Assembly: GCA_954871525.1 (NCBI GenBank)
Contig: OX940860.1
Span: 22,476,001 to 22,540,000 of the forward strand
Reading direction: 5' to 3'
Source: Parietaria judaica
Lineage: Eukaryota; Streptophyta; Magnoliopsida; Rosales; Urticaceae
Length of the DNA: 64,000 nt
Below are positions 12,125 through 29,102 of the stretch, in pieces. Within the stretch, counting starts at the first letter, position 1, and the number at the start of each line of letters is the position of its first letter. The translations under genes were made by a program, and so were the position numbers. Below the pieces are notes generated by a model. That model was given only the letters and a program-made list of their open reading frames with translations. It searched no databases and was not told the DNA's origin.

Positions 12125-13833
12125 TATATTAAATTTTCTTTTAAATACTGCTAGTACTAACTATATACTAAGATTAAAACATATTTCAAGTGCTAGGTTT
12201 AAGAGCCCGGCATACCCGCGGTACAAGCGATATATGACTCTCTTTTGGCATGAGTGGGCGGTTTGTAGTAAACCGCCAACCGGTAATTCAGTTTTGGCAT
12301 AAGAACCGGTAGCTTGTAAGGATTATCTGCAGAGAGACGAGACAGACAACTTCACGCACAGCGCCAAGCTTTGCGTTGAAGGTATCACGCCAATGTTGTA
12401 CCTGTCGAGACACAAACTCAAACCATCAACAACAATAACGATCGCAAATGCTTACGAGGATTCGAGCAAAACATGAAGACAATACATCTTGTAATGTCAA
12501 CTTGCTTAAAACATTCAAGTCAGAACAAACTCTTACCAAACAAAATCATGGGTAAATTATCTACATCAAGTACTTATTGTCTTCCAGAAAACTGATACTT
12601 GATTTTAATTCGATAGCCGAACTTTACAAGCTGTGCCCGTCTTGCACTAAGGCACATGAGAAGGAAACTTTGGGTGTTGAAATTCCAGCCATAATTAAGT
12701 TCAATTAAGGACCTCAAATTCAAAAACAGCTTGTAAGTCCTTTGTTTCTATCTAAGCTGGTTTCGGTTTCTCATTCGTGTCTCCACAAACTGTTCTTTTA
12801 AAGTATATCTCATAAAAATTCGACCGGTTTAGCAGCACTTTCTCTCGAAAACTTTATTACGTAAATTTGATTATTACTTTTCCATAAAAAAAAAACGGCC
12901 GAATCATATTTAGATTAGTACTTCCGCTTCGAAAACTAATTACAAAATTCTGTTAAGGGCCCAAAATCATATTTCGACTACGCTCAGAAGAAATTCAGGA
13001 CCAGCCCATTTCGCAAGCGATTCGACCTGAATCAAATGGGGAGAAGAACTCACAGATTCTACAAGAGCATCTTCGTCATATCAATATGCTAAAACCATAA
13101 CCAGCCCTAAACTTCCATGGCCAAGCTAAAACCGTAAATCAGACATCAAACCAAGCTAAACAAACCGCAGAAATCAAACGAACCTCAAGAGAAATCAATC
13201 AAACTAGAAATAAACCAAGCAAAAACCCTAAATTCGAACGAACCTAAGGAGACCGGAGGACAACGGCTTGCTCTCCACCGGACCGCCGGAAACCGCCGCT
13301 GAACGGTTCGTCTAGGGCTTAGAGTTCGTATTGAAGCTCGTACCTGTTGTGCGGATGAAGATCGAAGCTTGGAGATCGTCTAGAGCTTAGAGTTCGGATT
13401 GAAAGAACGACGGGAAGGAGAGAGCTCGTACCTGTTGTGCGGGTTGGCGAACGGGAGAAGAACGACGTCGGGAACGTTGTGCGAGAGGTCGGTTTGAACG
13501 AGGGAGGCTTGGAGAGAAGATTGAGGTCGGGAGAAGAACGGGAGAAGAACGAAGGAGAGAAGAAGAAAAGAAGAAGATGGGAATTTTTTTTATATGTGGC
13601 AAAAGTAATATGTTTGTTTACTGAAATGTGATTGCCAAAAAAATAAGGGTAAAATCGTCTTAATCTGGGAAAAGTTTAGAAACACTGATTTTTCAGAATG
13701 GGTTTAAAAGTTCAATTATAGTGTTTTTTTAGGCTATTTTCTCAAGTTTCCCTTTAATTTTGGCAGTCAAATTGATGTGTGAAAACTCGTGTAATGTGAT
13801 TCTTTGTGCAATGTAGGCACTTTTAATGTAAAA

Positions 13834-13836
<3 letters not shown>

Positions 13837-13865
<29 letters not shown>
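13837..13865. repeat. (TA)n microsatellite
   Basis: Uninterrupted TA dinucleotide run of about 29 bases just outside the right end of the 5 kb element. Confidence 0.95.
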
Positions 13866-13984
13866 TTCAGAGACTTAACATATGTACTTTTCTAGTTAAA
13901 TATTGACGTGGTAGAAGGGAAAAAACGTGCTACTTGGTTGCTAAATATCAATTGATGATAAAAATCAAAATTACAATATACATG

Positions 13985-14135
13985 TATACCGTAGAGCTTC
14001 ATTAAATTAAAAATCTTGATTAAATAATATTTTATAAGGTTCCGACTCTAACTTAAATTACTAAATTATCACTCGATAATATAATAAAATTCTCGCGTCC
14101 CAATAATATTAATTTATAGAGGTTATTGTATGTAT
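13985..14135. repeat. AT-rich dispersed repeat (MITE-like)
   Basis: AT-rich stretch ending AATATTAATTTATAGAGGTT. It resembles the repeat at about 45405-45585 (ACTCGATAATATAATAAAAT in this copy; a CTCGATAATATAATAAAATC variant in the other) and motifs in the tandem units at 1-1785. This suggests one dispersed repeat family. Boundaries and class are uncertain. Confidence 0.5.
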
Positions 14136-14374
14136 TGATAATGTAAAAAAATAAAAAAAAATATGGGCTAAATTGCACTACGTAGTAAAGCATATACTTT
14201 CGCCGCTAAACGTTTCTTCTCTCAATATATGAAGAGAAAAATAGGCTAAAAGAACTTCTTTAGGATTTTTGTGCAATCAACACTCTTAGTGGGCCCACTG
14301 CTAAGAAACATGAATAGTGCCGAAAGAAGGTATGGATTGCAATGAGATCCCACTTAAGGCTATCCTTGTAAGAT

Positions 14375-16014
14375 TTAATTTTGTTGCTTAGTCTCGACTC
14401 GCATAATCCGACGCACCATCTGCAGATCAAGATTATATTTTGAGAAAAAAATAATATATATATAAGGAAATTATACGAAATACCCATTTTGTGTCAAACC
14501 TTTTAAAAAACTACCCATTGTGTGTGTAGAAAGATTTAATGGGAATATCTGCACCTGAATATAGGCATCAAGCTTGTCCCGAGTCTTCCCAAACTCGTTC
14601 TTCAACAAAATCAGCCTCATACAGAAACTGACAAATAAAAAAAAAAAAGAGTTGATTAGACAAAATAAACATATCGATAGTAACATTTTGCCAAAAAAAT
14701 ATCAATCTCTTTACTAAACTAGGATGAAACGAATATCGTAAAATGTAATTAGGTGGTTTTAATTATTTAGAGTTCACTTGTTTTTAGGTGTAATTGAGTT
14801 GTAATAAGCTAATTAGTAAAAGTTTCTTGCTATAGAAACTTCAATTAACAAAAAGCTATTCGATGTTATATATATATACATACTTTCTATTTTAGTATTA
14901 TGTACGAGTTAATATAACATGAAACGAGGCATTCACGGTATTTTGTAGGCTGTGATTAGAACACTACTTGCTTTTGTGCATTTGATCACAAGCCTGAACG
15001 AGATCGGCGCACGCGAGCCCGACTTGCTCCGCACCGATGCTGCAGCGGAATACTAATGATAAATAAATGATCATGCTGTTGATTATCAATCGATTTCACG
15101 TACAACTACAACATTAATTACATTGTTAAGATCCTAACGAAGAGTTATTCAAAAACTGCAACAAATACATTGTCTTTACGTACGTAATTAAATAATAAAA
15201 ATTACCTGGAGCTTAAATCTTTGAGGTTTCGAGACAATGAAGCCAACTTGGGAAAATCAAGATCAGGATTCTTACTACATCAAAGACGCAAAAACACCAC
15301 GTTTCAGATACTACATGTTATAAATACTCAAAAATAAAATATATGATTATTATTATTTATACCTGAAGCTTGTGAGTTCTGATAAAAGTTGATCTATGTC
15401 AGCAAAGTATGTTTGGATTGATTGCACAACAAAATCAGACCCTTTTGTGCTCTTTGAAGCCTCAATATTTGAAAACTGATCATTTACTATCCCCTGCAAA
15501 GTCAAAATAATGTTACAGTCTAGCGACGGAGTTAGCCTTTCAAAATAACAAGGGCGCAAGCACCCAACAAATTTTTTGGGAAATAAATAACAATAAAGTG
15601 CCGGCGAAAATATAATTGGAATGAATTGGATAAGGTATAACAGTTCAAATTATATAGAGGTGAACTGGAGAGAAAAAAAAAATGTTGATATTATATTTTG
15701 AAGATTAGAGAAAGAAAAGTTAAAACTTTATCCGTGTGTCGTGTGTGCTCAGGTTGTGCGCGGTTGAGAATCTATAATAGATTTGTGTTAGAGACCGAGT
15801 GGAAGAGGAAAGAATCAGAATAAGCAAGGACACGCGATTAGAGTTTTAATTTTTTCTATGAAATGAGCGAGGGCACGGCACGTGCCATTCTTGGCTCCCC
15901 TCCTAGCTCCGTCCCGACAAACACCAAGTGAGGCAATTTCCAAATTTATGTTTGACTAGAATTAAGCCATATATGGTACAGCACTGTACTGATCAATATA
16001 TACTATATGTAAAG

Positions 16015-16061
<47 letters not shown>

Positions 16062-16123
16062 ACCTCGTCAAGTAGAGACTTCAGGTAGCCCTCAAGCAGT
16101 TCTTCGAGAATGTGTAAGGTCAT
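14375..16123 (-). CDS. HPt-type phosphotransfer protein lacking the active His (pseudo-HPt), 6 exons
   Basis: Homologue of plant histidine-containing phosphotransfer proteins, which relay phosphate from cytokinin receptors to nuclear response regulators. Exons on the minus strand are 16123-16064, 15493-15363, 15274-15206, 15039-14968, 14627-14555 and 14419-14375, joining in frame to 149 residues, the normal family length. Recognisable parts are the first helix (LLEGYLKSLLDEGIVNDQFS), DFVVQSIQTYFADIDQLLSE, the SSSIGAEQV turn and LLKNEFGKTRDKLDAY. Where active proteins have HQLKG before SSSSIGA, this one reads RNLKD, so residue 79 is Arg and no His aligns with the phospho-acceptor. It would be expected to bind partners without relaying phosphate, as the Asn-containing Arabidopsis AHP6 does by inhibiting cytokinin signalling. 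Overall it looks closer to AHP4-type proteins than to AHP1-3. It is strongly diverged but the reading frame is intact. Confidence 0.8.
16021..16058. repeat. (AT)n microsatellite in HPt intron 1
   Basis: Pure AT dinucleotide run of 38 bases directly after the splice donor of HPt exon 1 (minus strand). Confidence 0.95.
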
Positions 16124-16466
16124 AGTGAACATAACATGACCAACAAGCCTCTCTACTTATTATGTATAAATATATATAGATATATATAGGTGCATGGCAC
16201 ATTCCATGAGAGGATTGAGAGGGCATAAGGTAGCATGCTAAAGCCATGATCAGCAAATGGTGAGAAACGTTTGCTTAAAACTAAGAAAAAGAACGTATAT
16301 ATGTTATAATTAACAAACACATTTGGCTTTTTCTTTGCTGTTTTTCTTTCTTCCAGCATTTCTCTTGACTCGGTTACGATATACATTTCTAGTCAAGAAT
16401 GGACTCATCAAAATCAAAAAGTTACTTACAATTTTCTTTTCTAGATAATCAGGGGTGTAAATAATT

Positions 16467-16562
16467 AAAATAATAAGCTAACCCTATTTTTAACGTGTGT
16501 ATATATATATATATAAAATAATAAGCTAACCCTATTTTTAACGTGTGTATATATATATATAC
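16467..16562. repeat. 48-bp tandem duplication
   Basis: Two direct copies of a 48-base unit that starts AAAATAATAAGCTAACCCTA and ends in a TA run, lying upstream of the HPt gene. Confidence 0.9.
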
Positions 16563-16583
16563 ATATATATATATATTACCTAT

Positions 16584-16756
16584 CACTACCGGCCCTGAGG
16601 GCAGATGAGGTAGGCTTGGGTCTGAAACGAGGGCACCCGAATTATGATATAGTGTAATTATAAATACGAATAAAGTAGAATTTTTATTTGCACGTATATA
16701 GGGGCCCCAAAACCTAGTCTTCGCCTAGGGTCCCGACAAACTCAGGGCTGGCCCTG
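16584..16756. mobile_element. Small hAT-type MITE (173 bp)
   Basis: The element is flanked by identical 8-bp TTACCTAT at 16576-16583 and 16757-16764. Its ends CACTACCGGCCCTGA and, inverted, CAGGGCCAGCCCTGA match at 11 of 15 positions. CA-starting ends, an 8-bp duplication and short imperfect TIRs fit the hAT superfamily. It is too short to encode anything. Confidence 0.75.
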
Positions 16757-17109
16757 TTACCTATATATCATGTATCGACTTATCTCTAGCAGTGCACTAA
16801 AACTAAAAATATTATTGAGATATTAACTTCAAATTTCTCAGTCATATTTTGAAATTATTTTTTATTTTAAGTTTTAGTTAATTTATAAAAATGATAGTAT
16901 ATATACAATAAAATAAAGTTGAGGAGATTAATATTTTGTTTAAGATATTATTTGATAAAAGGTTTTTTTTTTTTTCAATACAAAATTAGATGGGAGTGCT
17001 AAAAATAGTACTGATATTTCAATTTTAGATTTGAAAAATTGAATGTAAAATCGTAAGACAAATATAATTATGTTATGCTTTCTTTCTAACGAATATTTAT
17101 TAATTCAAT

Positions 17110-17850
17110 TGTTGAAGATAGTAAATATTATTGTAATTTGGGAAAAAATTATCTTCGTTAACGAAAACATAGGTATTTACAAGACAAGCATAAAACCCAA
17201 GGAACAGTAAAAGTACCCAAAGATCTATACACTATCATCTACAATATTCTACACTCCCCTCAAACTTGGTTGTATATGTTGTACAACCGGAGCTTGGAAC
17301 TTAATTCAGCAAAGAAAATTCTAGGTCGTGCTTTGGTGAGGATATCCGTAATCTGAAGTTTGGATGGTATGTAGCTAAGGTTGACAATGCCACCATTGAC
17401 CTTCTTTAAAATGAAATGTCTAAATTTCAATATGCTTTGTCCTGTCAAGGTGAACTGGATTTTTGGCTATGCTGATGACAGACTGGTTGTCGCTTACCAT
17501 ATGAATGGCCCCATATTGATCCGTCCTTATCTCGCTCAAGAGCTTCTGGATCCACATTCCGTCATATATATTCCTAATGCGAGAGCTCACTACTCAGACT
17601 CACCGCTGCTTCTAGAAACCACCTCTTGCTTCTTGCTTCTCCAAGTAACAAGATTTCCCTAGAAATATGAGCAATAACATGAGGTTGATCTTTAGTAAGT
17701 GGTTTCTCTGGCCTAACTTGCATCGGTGAAGACCTTGATCTCACGCTCTCTGATTTTTGGAATAGCAAACCATGGCCGAGATTAGACTTTAGGTACCTCA
17801 AGATTCGGTTCACAGCTTCCAAATGATCCTCGTTCGGGTTGTTTATACGT
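17110..17850 (-). mobile_element. Ty1/copia retrotransposon 3' remnant with LTR
   Basis: The minus strand carries degenerate copia polyprotein pieces. At 17822-17574 there is MEAVNRILRYLKSNLGHGLL, typical of the reverse transcriptase/RNase H junction. At 17448-17260 there is the RNase H tail (FRHFILKKVNGGIVNLSYIP, ITDILTKA). Frames are broken between and within them. A purine-rich tract (TTTGAGGGGAG) at about 17265-17254 then leads into a 144-base LTR at 17253-17110, bounded by TG and CA. No left LTR, integrase or gag was found, so this is a truncated, dead copy. Confidence 0.8.
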
Positions 17851-17877
17851 TGGCTTACTACTCTTCCAAATTATATT

Positions 17878-17946
17878 TACGTATGTAATTAAATAATAAA
17901 AATTACTTGGAGCTCAAATTTTTGAGATTTCGAGACAATGAAGCCG
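17878..17946 (-). other. Stray duplicate of HPt exon 3 with adjoining intron
   Basis: About 68 bases match 15178-15246: a stretch of intron after the donor (ACGTA-GTAATTAAATAATA), the splice donor region, and exon 3 sequence (CGAGACAATGAAGCC). Because intron is included, it derives from genomic DNA and not from spliced mRNA. It lies ~2.7 kb from its source, next to the copia remnant, and similarity ends sharply at about 17946. Confidence 0.7.
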
Positions 17947-18066
17947 ATGAGTTTGTGAGATGACAAGTTAAAATAAAAATAAAATGAAGTTACACCAAAC
18001 ACCGAGTCGGTCTCTCAAACCTGTCCACAGTCGGCAGCCCCGAACTTCGGGTATTTTTCTTGTAGT

Positions 18067-18383
18067 CCATGAGCCAGCCCGCCACCTCGCTAATCCACGC
18101 TTCCGGTGGTTTGGTTTCGTTCTCCGACTGTCTTCGGGCAACGCAGCTCGTCAATGGCGGGTCTTGCAGAGGCATTCAAGGGCCAATAGTGGAAGATATA
18201 AAGAAGGTGGCGTTGGAGGTGGGCGTCTTCGGCGAATGCCGGTGGATCCCGCGAGAATGTAATGAAGTTGCTAATGTTTTAGCGAAGAAACGTTTTCACG
18301 AATTGTCAACGAATTTTTGGTGTCTTAATTGTCCGGTTTGGCTTGTAAGCGTCGCTAGTAGGGAGTTTATTCCCTCGAATTAA
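18067..18383 (+). pseudogene. RNase H-like (RVT_3) domain remnant
   Basis: The plus frame contains a segment typical of the plant RNase H-like domain of non-LTR retrotransposons and their derivatives: SFSDCLRATQLVNG, IVEDIKKVALEVGVFG and RWIPRECNEVANVLAKKRFH. The usual upstream catalytic block is missing or lies in another frame before 18067. There is no convincing start codon or promoter, so I treat it as a mobile-element or domesticated-gene fragment. Confidence 0.6.
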
Positions 18384-18751
18384 TATACAAAGCATCAGAT
18401 TTCCCTTTTAAAAAAAATGTTGTAGGAGTTCACATCACCGAAAAAAAATTAAGTAATTGTTATAAGTTTAATTTGCTGGAAATGAAAGTCTTCCGATCAC
18501 CATATAAAAGATAAACATTTTTCTATATTTTAACAAAATTTACACACAATAATTATATTGGGCCTCCGTGCGAAGCGCGATAAAGTCCGGTTCCGGGAGA
18601 ATGAGAAGAAAATTAAACTATTCCCTTGGTTACTTCCGGGAGAACATAGTTTTATTCAAATAACTAAGAAGAGAAGCCCGGTTATCCACCTCTTCTCACA
18701 TACATTAATACATATATAAACATATATATATATATAGGGATTATATATATA

Positions 18752-20376
18752 TCACATACTAGCAGTAGCATAAGGAACTGGAATCAAGTAAAGCTCGTCT
18801 TTAAGTCGAACCGTGAGACCGAATCTTTCGATCACATCCACATCACTAAGGGAACTCTCATTGGGGAGTTTCCAATCGAAATGGAACAACAAATTGGCAA
18901 GAGGAAGCTCGATGTCTGCCACGGCAAACAACACTCCCGGACACATCCTTCTCCCGGCGCCAAAGGGGATGAGTTCAAAGTCCGTCCCCCAGAAGTCAAC
19001 TTCGTTGCCCACAAATCTCTCGGGCTTAAATTTCTCCGGGTCTCTCCAATATCTGGGGTCCCTCCCGATCGCCCAGGCGTTGACTATGACTTTCGTCTTT
19101 GCGGGTATGTCGTATCCGTTTATCATGCAGTTTTCTCTCGATTCTCTGGGGCCGAGAAGAGGTGCCGGAGGGTGCAATCTGAGCGTCTCCTTCATGATGA
19201 AGCTCAAGTAGTTCAGTTCATGGAGACGCGTTTCGTCGATCTTTCTCTCTCCGCCAAATACTCGTCTTATTTCAGCTTGAACCTTTTCCATCGCTGCCGG
19301 GTTCCTCGACAGCTCAAACATTGCCCACTCCACAGTCGTTGCCCACTCCACAGTCGTCGCTGACGTGTCGCTCCCGGCGACGAACACGTCCTTCAGCAAA
19401 CCAAGAATATATAAATATATAGCAAAAGCTAAAGAATATATTATGGACAATTGAATGGATACTAACCATGATAACGGCCTTGATGTTTTGAGTCTCCAGT
19501 GGAAATGGAAGCTCACCTTTCTCCTGAATCTCCAAAAGAATATCCAGCAAACTCTTATCTCTACTCAGCTTTTCGGCCCTCGATATCGCCCGCTCCGCTC
19601 TACAGCTCTCGACGATGTCTTGGAAGAATTCCGTCGGTACACTGGAAGTGCTTCTCAAGCTTAGGCCGCAATCCTGTCACCGGTTGAAGCCAAGCTTGGG
19701 AAGGGAACAGCTCAGCCACGCTCAGACCTCCGGCGATCTCCATGGAATCCTTCACGGCGGCGATGAAAGCTTCCTGATCCCGGCATTTCTTTCCAAAAGC
19801 CGCCTGAGCTGTGATTCCGTAAGTCATTGAAAAGATCATATCGCTGAGGTTGACTGCCGAAGAGGAGGCGGAATACAAACGTCTGACCAGTTCGGAGACC
19901 TCTTCTTCTCTGATCGACCGAAAGGACCGAACGCGCGCCGGACTCAGTAGCTCTTGCACGCAGATCTTCCTCAGCTGCCTCCAGTACTCTCCATAAGGCG
20001 CGAACGCTATGTTCTTGAACTTGTACAAACTTGCAGCGATGAGAAACGGCCTCTGCGAGAAGTTGGCGTCGTGGGCTCTCATCATCTCGCGCGCGACTTC
20101 CGCCGACGAAACGACGACGTGGGACAGCTCGCCGAGCTGCAAGTGCATCAGATCACCATATTGTCCGGCCAAATCTCGCAGGCGGTGATGGGGTAGATCG
20201 CCGGAGAAGGCAAGCTGGTGGATGTTTCCGATCACCGGAAGTTTCCATGGCCCCGGAGCTGGGTTAGGGTTTGATGAGTTGGATCTCTTTTTCCTAGCTA
20301 CTAATTTCAGGAGCACCAAAACGAATACTATAGAAGCTAAAAAGAGCTTGAAATAGAAATAGAAATAGAAATCCAT
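18752..20376 (-). pseudogene. CYP71-type cytochrome P450, frameshifted
   Basis: Two-exon A-type P450, an ER-anchored haem monooxygenase. Exon 1 is 20376-19467 and exon 2 is 19390-18752. Visible parts are an N-terminal membrane anchor (residues ~5-25), the proline-rich hinge (NPAPGPWKLPVIGN), helix C WRQLRK, the oxygen-binding motif AGSDTSAT, ExxR as KETLRLHPPAPL, KPERF and the haem loop FGAGRRMCPG. Two defects stand out. Exon 1 changes frame near 19621: after ...TDGIL the family-like QDIVESC continues only in the next frame, as if one C were inserted, and the original frame stops soon after. An 18-bp perfect duplication (19321-19338 and 19339-19356) repeats ATTVEW in helix I next to the oxygen-binding motif. 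Probably a pseudogene unless the first defect is an assembly error. The substrate is unknown. Confidence 0.8.
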
Positions 20377-21983
20377 GTCCTCTATTTTTATTTTAGTTAT
20401 GATTTTGGAGTTGAATTTAAGAGAAAAATAGAAAGGATTTAAAAAGTCTTATCGATATGAAATACAAACATCCATGGATATCCCAAGCACTTCCAAACAC
20501 TTGAATATTTTGCGGACAAATAAACGGACATTGGCCGTCAAAATCGGCACTCAAATTCGGAATGAACCAAGGGTTTTAGATTTCATTGATCACTAATTGC
20601 AACCATCCCCAAAATAAGGCTTAAATAGCTTTGACAAACTGAGACGACATGTCACTCAGGGAGCGAGAAATGACAAGAAAATTGAAAACAAAAACAAATA
20701 AAATCAACGTTTTTACTATTTAGGCCGAAACTGAAAAATTGGGACCGATAAAGCCTGTCAAGCGCAACTATCGTCGCACTCAAATAGACGTATGAATCCA
20801 GAAGTTATAACCTCCCGAAGTCCGTCCATGCGTGAGCGCCTCTCCTGACGCTACAAGAACGCCAATGCAAGCTCTTCAGTAGACTCGACCCGTTAACAAC
20901 ATGTATATTACTTGAATGCCAATGAAGCAACCAATTTGATCTGTTAAGTGGTCTCTTTCTTTGGTAGTTTACTTGTGTTATCTATGTCTTCGGAATCGTT
21001 TGATACTCCTATAAATCAGCTGTACTATAGTTTTATATTAACACGAGTCCGTGTGTAATAATATGTTGAGACTTGTATTTTAATATTATATTAACGTTGA
21101 CTACATGTGTAATTATATATTATGTACCATTACAGATTAAAAATGCGGTATTCCATGAATATTAAATGGGTGTTCTCTCCGATGGAACAGAATAATCTCA
21201 TATAATATGCACTCGAGAGTAACGTATACACGCGAATCACACATTTGCCTTTCTCTTTCTTTTTTCTTTTTTTTTTTGAATGGACACATTTGCCTTTCTT
21301 TTAAGTAGTAATTTAGAAGAAAAAAATGATTATATTAATTAAAGCGAACTATGATTCTATTAGATTTTGTTGTGTAAAGCCTTATCATTTAAGAGTAATG
21401 AAAAAAGGAGAGCTGAAGAAAGAAATAAAAGGAGAAATAAGAGTTTTTCTGCAGACATTTTATATATTACTATGTCACCATTTATGTATATATATATATA
21501 TATATAAAATAAAATAAAACACTAAGTAACATTCTATCCAAAAGTGACAAAATCAAAAGTAATAAAATAAATAAATTCAAATTTCTCATAAGTAAAATAA
21601 CTTTCTCATCCTTCTTATACTTGGATATACAGTAAGTAAATTTGAGTACATTACAAAATCTAAAGGCCTCAAGGACCTCACTACATCTTGAGAAGTCAAA
21701 CCAAAAACAATATTTAAATTCAAGTATTCGAAGCCAAAAATGAATCTTAATAATAACAAAAAAGGACAACTGCAATAAAATTACTGAGCTCCTCCTACAT
21801 CTGCCATATTTAACAAAACAAACTGTCAAAAAAGCTTCCAATAAGTTATCAAAAATTAGCTCAGCGAGACATGTAAAGGCGAAAAAGCTCCTCTCAACTG
21901 GTCGTGCTCTAGTTTCTAACTGTAACGATGTCCCCTGATCGTTATAAAATTAACGATTTTTGTCAGATTTTCAGTCACATGTT
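20377..21983. other. Intergenic spacer between P450 and LysRS
   Basis: AT-rich DNA with T-runs and a short TA run at about 21485-21505. The only open frame of note, on the minus strand at 21482-21841, is low-complexity and hydrophobic and looks like AT-rich chance. I see no supported gene or bounded transposon here. Confidence 0.4.
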
Positions 21984-26981
<4,998 letters not shown>

Positions 26982-28100
26982 GGTTGAGCAGAGCGCGAGA
27001 GTTGACGAGCTGTTTCCGAAATGGAGATGAAAATGGTTAGGGTTTTCTTCAATTGCTAATTGGGCCTCTTATTGGGCTTTGAGCCCAAACTATGACGCAT
27101 TCATTGGATTGCAAGAGAATTTTCCTTTCATATGCCTTTTACTTTTACTTTTACCTAAAACATACTATAAGTTCTAAAAAAAATTAAGAAAATTTAACGT
27201 ATGGATGGTTTGAGAAAAATCACACCAACGGAGGATATTTTAGATATATTAGTTAGACATCAACCAACAGAAAATTATAAATAAAAAAGTATAAACTAAC
27301 TTTAAATAAAAAGACAAATAATATGTTATTTTAGAAGTATCGTGAACAACAATATTTACGTATTGAGAAAGTACTTTGTTCAAACGCGTTTACATTGATC
27401 TTAAGATAGTTAACAAATGGACCTTAAAATCGTAAACTTTAAAAATCTTACGATCTATTAATTACCATCAAATATATTTATCGTATATTCGACTCGCCTT
27501 ACTTTCTTCATTTAGTTCTTCTCCTCAAAATCTTGGATTTTTTTCTTCCTCAACAAAAACACCAATTTTTCAGAAAATAAAATTATTAGAATACATTCTT
27601 CTCCAAATACCAAACTAAGTTTATGAGTAAAATTATTTTTGTGCACTTAATTTTATTTTAACCTTATAAACATCGATTGTACGGGTGATTAGAAACATTT
27701 ATCATATTATAAAAATTATTAATATATAGAGTGAAAATTTAATAATATTATTTAGAATCGAGATTATTTAAAAATATTATTTAATTAAAATTATTAATTT
27801 CGATTTTTTTTAATCTATAATATTTTATCCCCGATAATGAGTACTAAATCCGGCTCGTTTCTTTAATAACTTCGATACATATACATATATTACGCAATTT
27901 CTACGTGTTAAAAAGTTTGAACTCAAAACTTCGCGAAGAGTTTTGTCTTAGTTATACGACTAGGCCAAACGAGGTTCATTAACCTCGATACTGTGTGTTC
28001 GACTTGTAATTCTGATTGAATGGAATTGATCGTCCTGTGAATTTTGATGGTCCTCTTCGAATGAATACCTTGATCAATCTCGACTGTTCCACAAAAGCTG
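26982..28100. other. Intergenic spacer, LysRS promoter side
   Basis: Separates the divergent LysRS gene and small membrane-protein gene. Mostly AT-rich, with a degenerate AT-rich repeat-like stretch at about 27700-27840. No open frame of interest was found. Confidence 0.4.
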
Positions 28101-28719
28101 TTTGATTTGGCAGATTGAAAGTGAGAGAGAGGTCGAACTGAATAGCAACTCTCTCGGCGGTGGTGAGTTTGTTTGATTTTTCTCCGTAACGCTTTTCAAT
28201 TTTATCGTCTCCGATTAGGGTTCTTCTTTTGTGGGTCTTTCATCATCATCCAAATTGATGAATCCCGTCTCAGCGATTTGGGAAATTAGTTTATACCCAA
28301 TGTACTGATGAATGTAGTACTATTTACTTTCTGGGTTCCTTCATTTTGCTTCGTATATTGCCAAACACAATCAATGGAAATTATGAAATGATGCATTCGA
28401 GTTTAACACAATGTGTTAACGGCGAAAACGTTAATTTTACGCGTTCAATTGTCTGTCATTTTCTCCGTAGTGATGTAATCTCAGTGAAGTTACTTTGTCA
28501 CTGTTGAATGCTTGACCATTCGAAACTTTGAAACCTTAATCTTCATATGTTATTTGCCTTCATGCCCGTAATTTTTTCACATGCCGGAAAGATTGACATT
28601 CGAAAAGGGAATAATATGAGCAGTGCGTAAATCTCGACAGGTCATTTGCTTCGTAGCCTGTGTTAAATCACGAGTTGATGGTTTTTTTGTTGTTTGCATG
28701 GTTTATCAGTCTGTCAACA

Positions 28720-29102
28720 ATGAAGCGGTCTAGAAATCTTACGGTTGCTTTGGGCTTAGTCGTGTTTGCATCTGCGGGGTTGGCGTTTCCGTTCTACATG
28801 GCGTGAGTACAAATTCATCGTCTTGTTATTATCGCTTTTAAGTGTTGATCATACAATTCACAGAAGGGCCATTTACTTTGTTTAACCAAATTATGCCATC
28901 TAAGAAGCTCGTATTTAGTACATTTTTATCTTCTTGTTGGTACCATGCCTTTGACTTTGTTTATGCAAAAACCAGGTCTTCAAAGAAGCCCGTTATTGAC
29001 TCATCGAAACCTTTGCCGCCCCAAGCAACATTTCGAGGGCCTTATATCAACACTGGCTCTCGTGACGTGGGACCTGATCATCAGACCTACTCTAAAAAGT
29101 GA
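28720..29102 (+). CDS. Small single-pass membrane protein, 69 aa, 2 coding exons
   Basis: Coding exons 28720-28802 and 28976-29102 join in frame. The protein opens MKRSRNLTVALGLVVFASAG, a positively charged start followed by one hydrophobic segment (about residues 8-27). A short polar tail follows (SSKKPVIDSSKPLPP, RGPYINTGSRDVGPD) and ends in Lys-Lys. The layout fits a conserved plant small transmembrane protein, but I cannot name it or give a function. A non-coding first exon probably ends at about 28162 (GGTG before GTGAGT) and splices to 28710, just upstream of the ATG, so the gene has a 5' UTR intron. This gene is too short for default gene finders. The positive-inside N-terminus suggests that the tail faces the lumen or outside, unless the segment is a cleaved signal. 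Confidence 0.75.

Noticed and set aside
16153..16386. Open minus-strand frame upstream of the HPt start
   Set aside because: Hydrophobic, AT-rich translation with no link to the HPt family; the HPt start exon at 16123-16064 explains the gene.
18813..20196. Plus-strand open frames over the P450
   Set aside because: Antisense shadows; no family resemblance, whereas the minus strand shows the P450 motifs.
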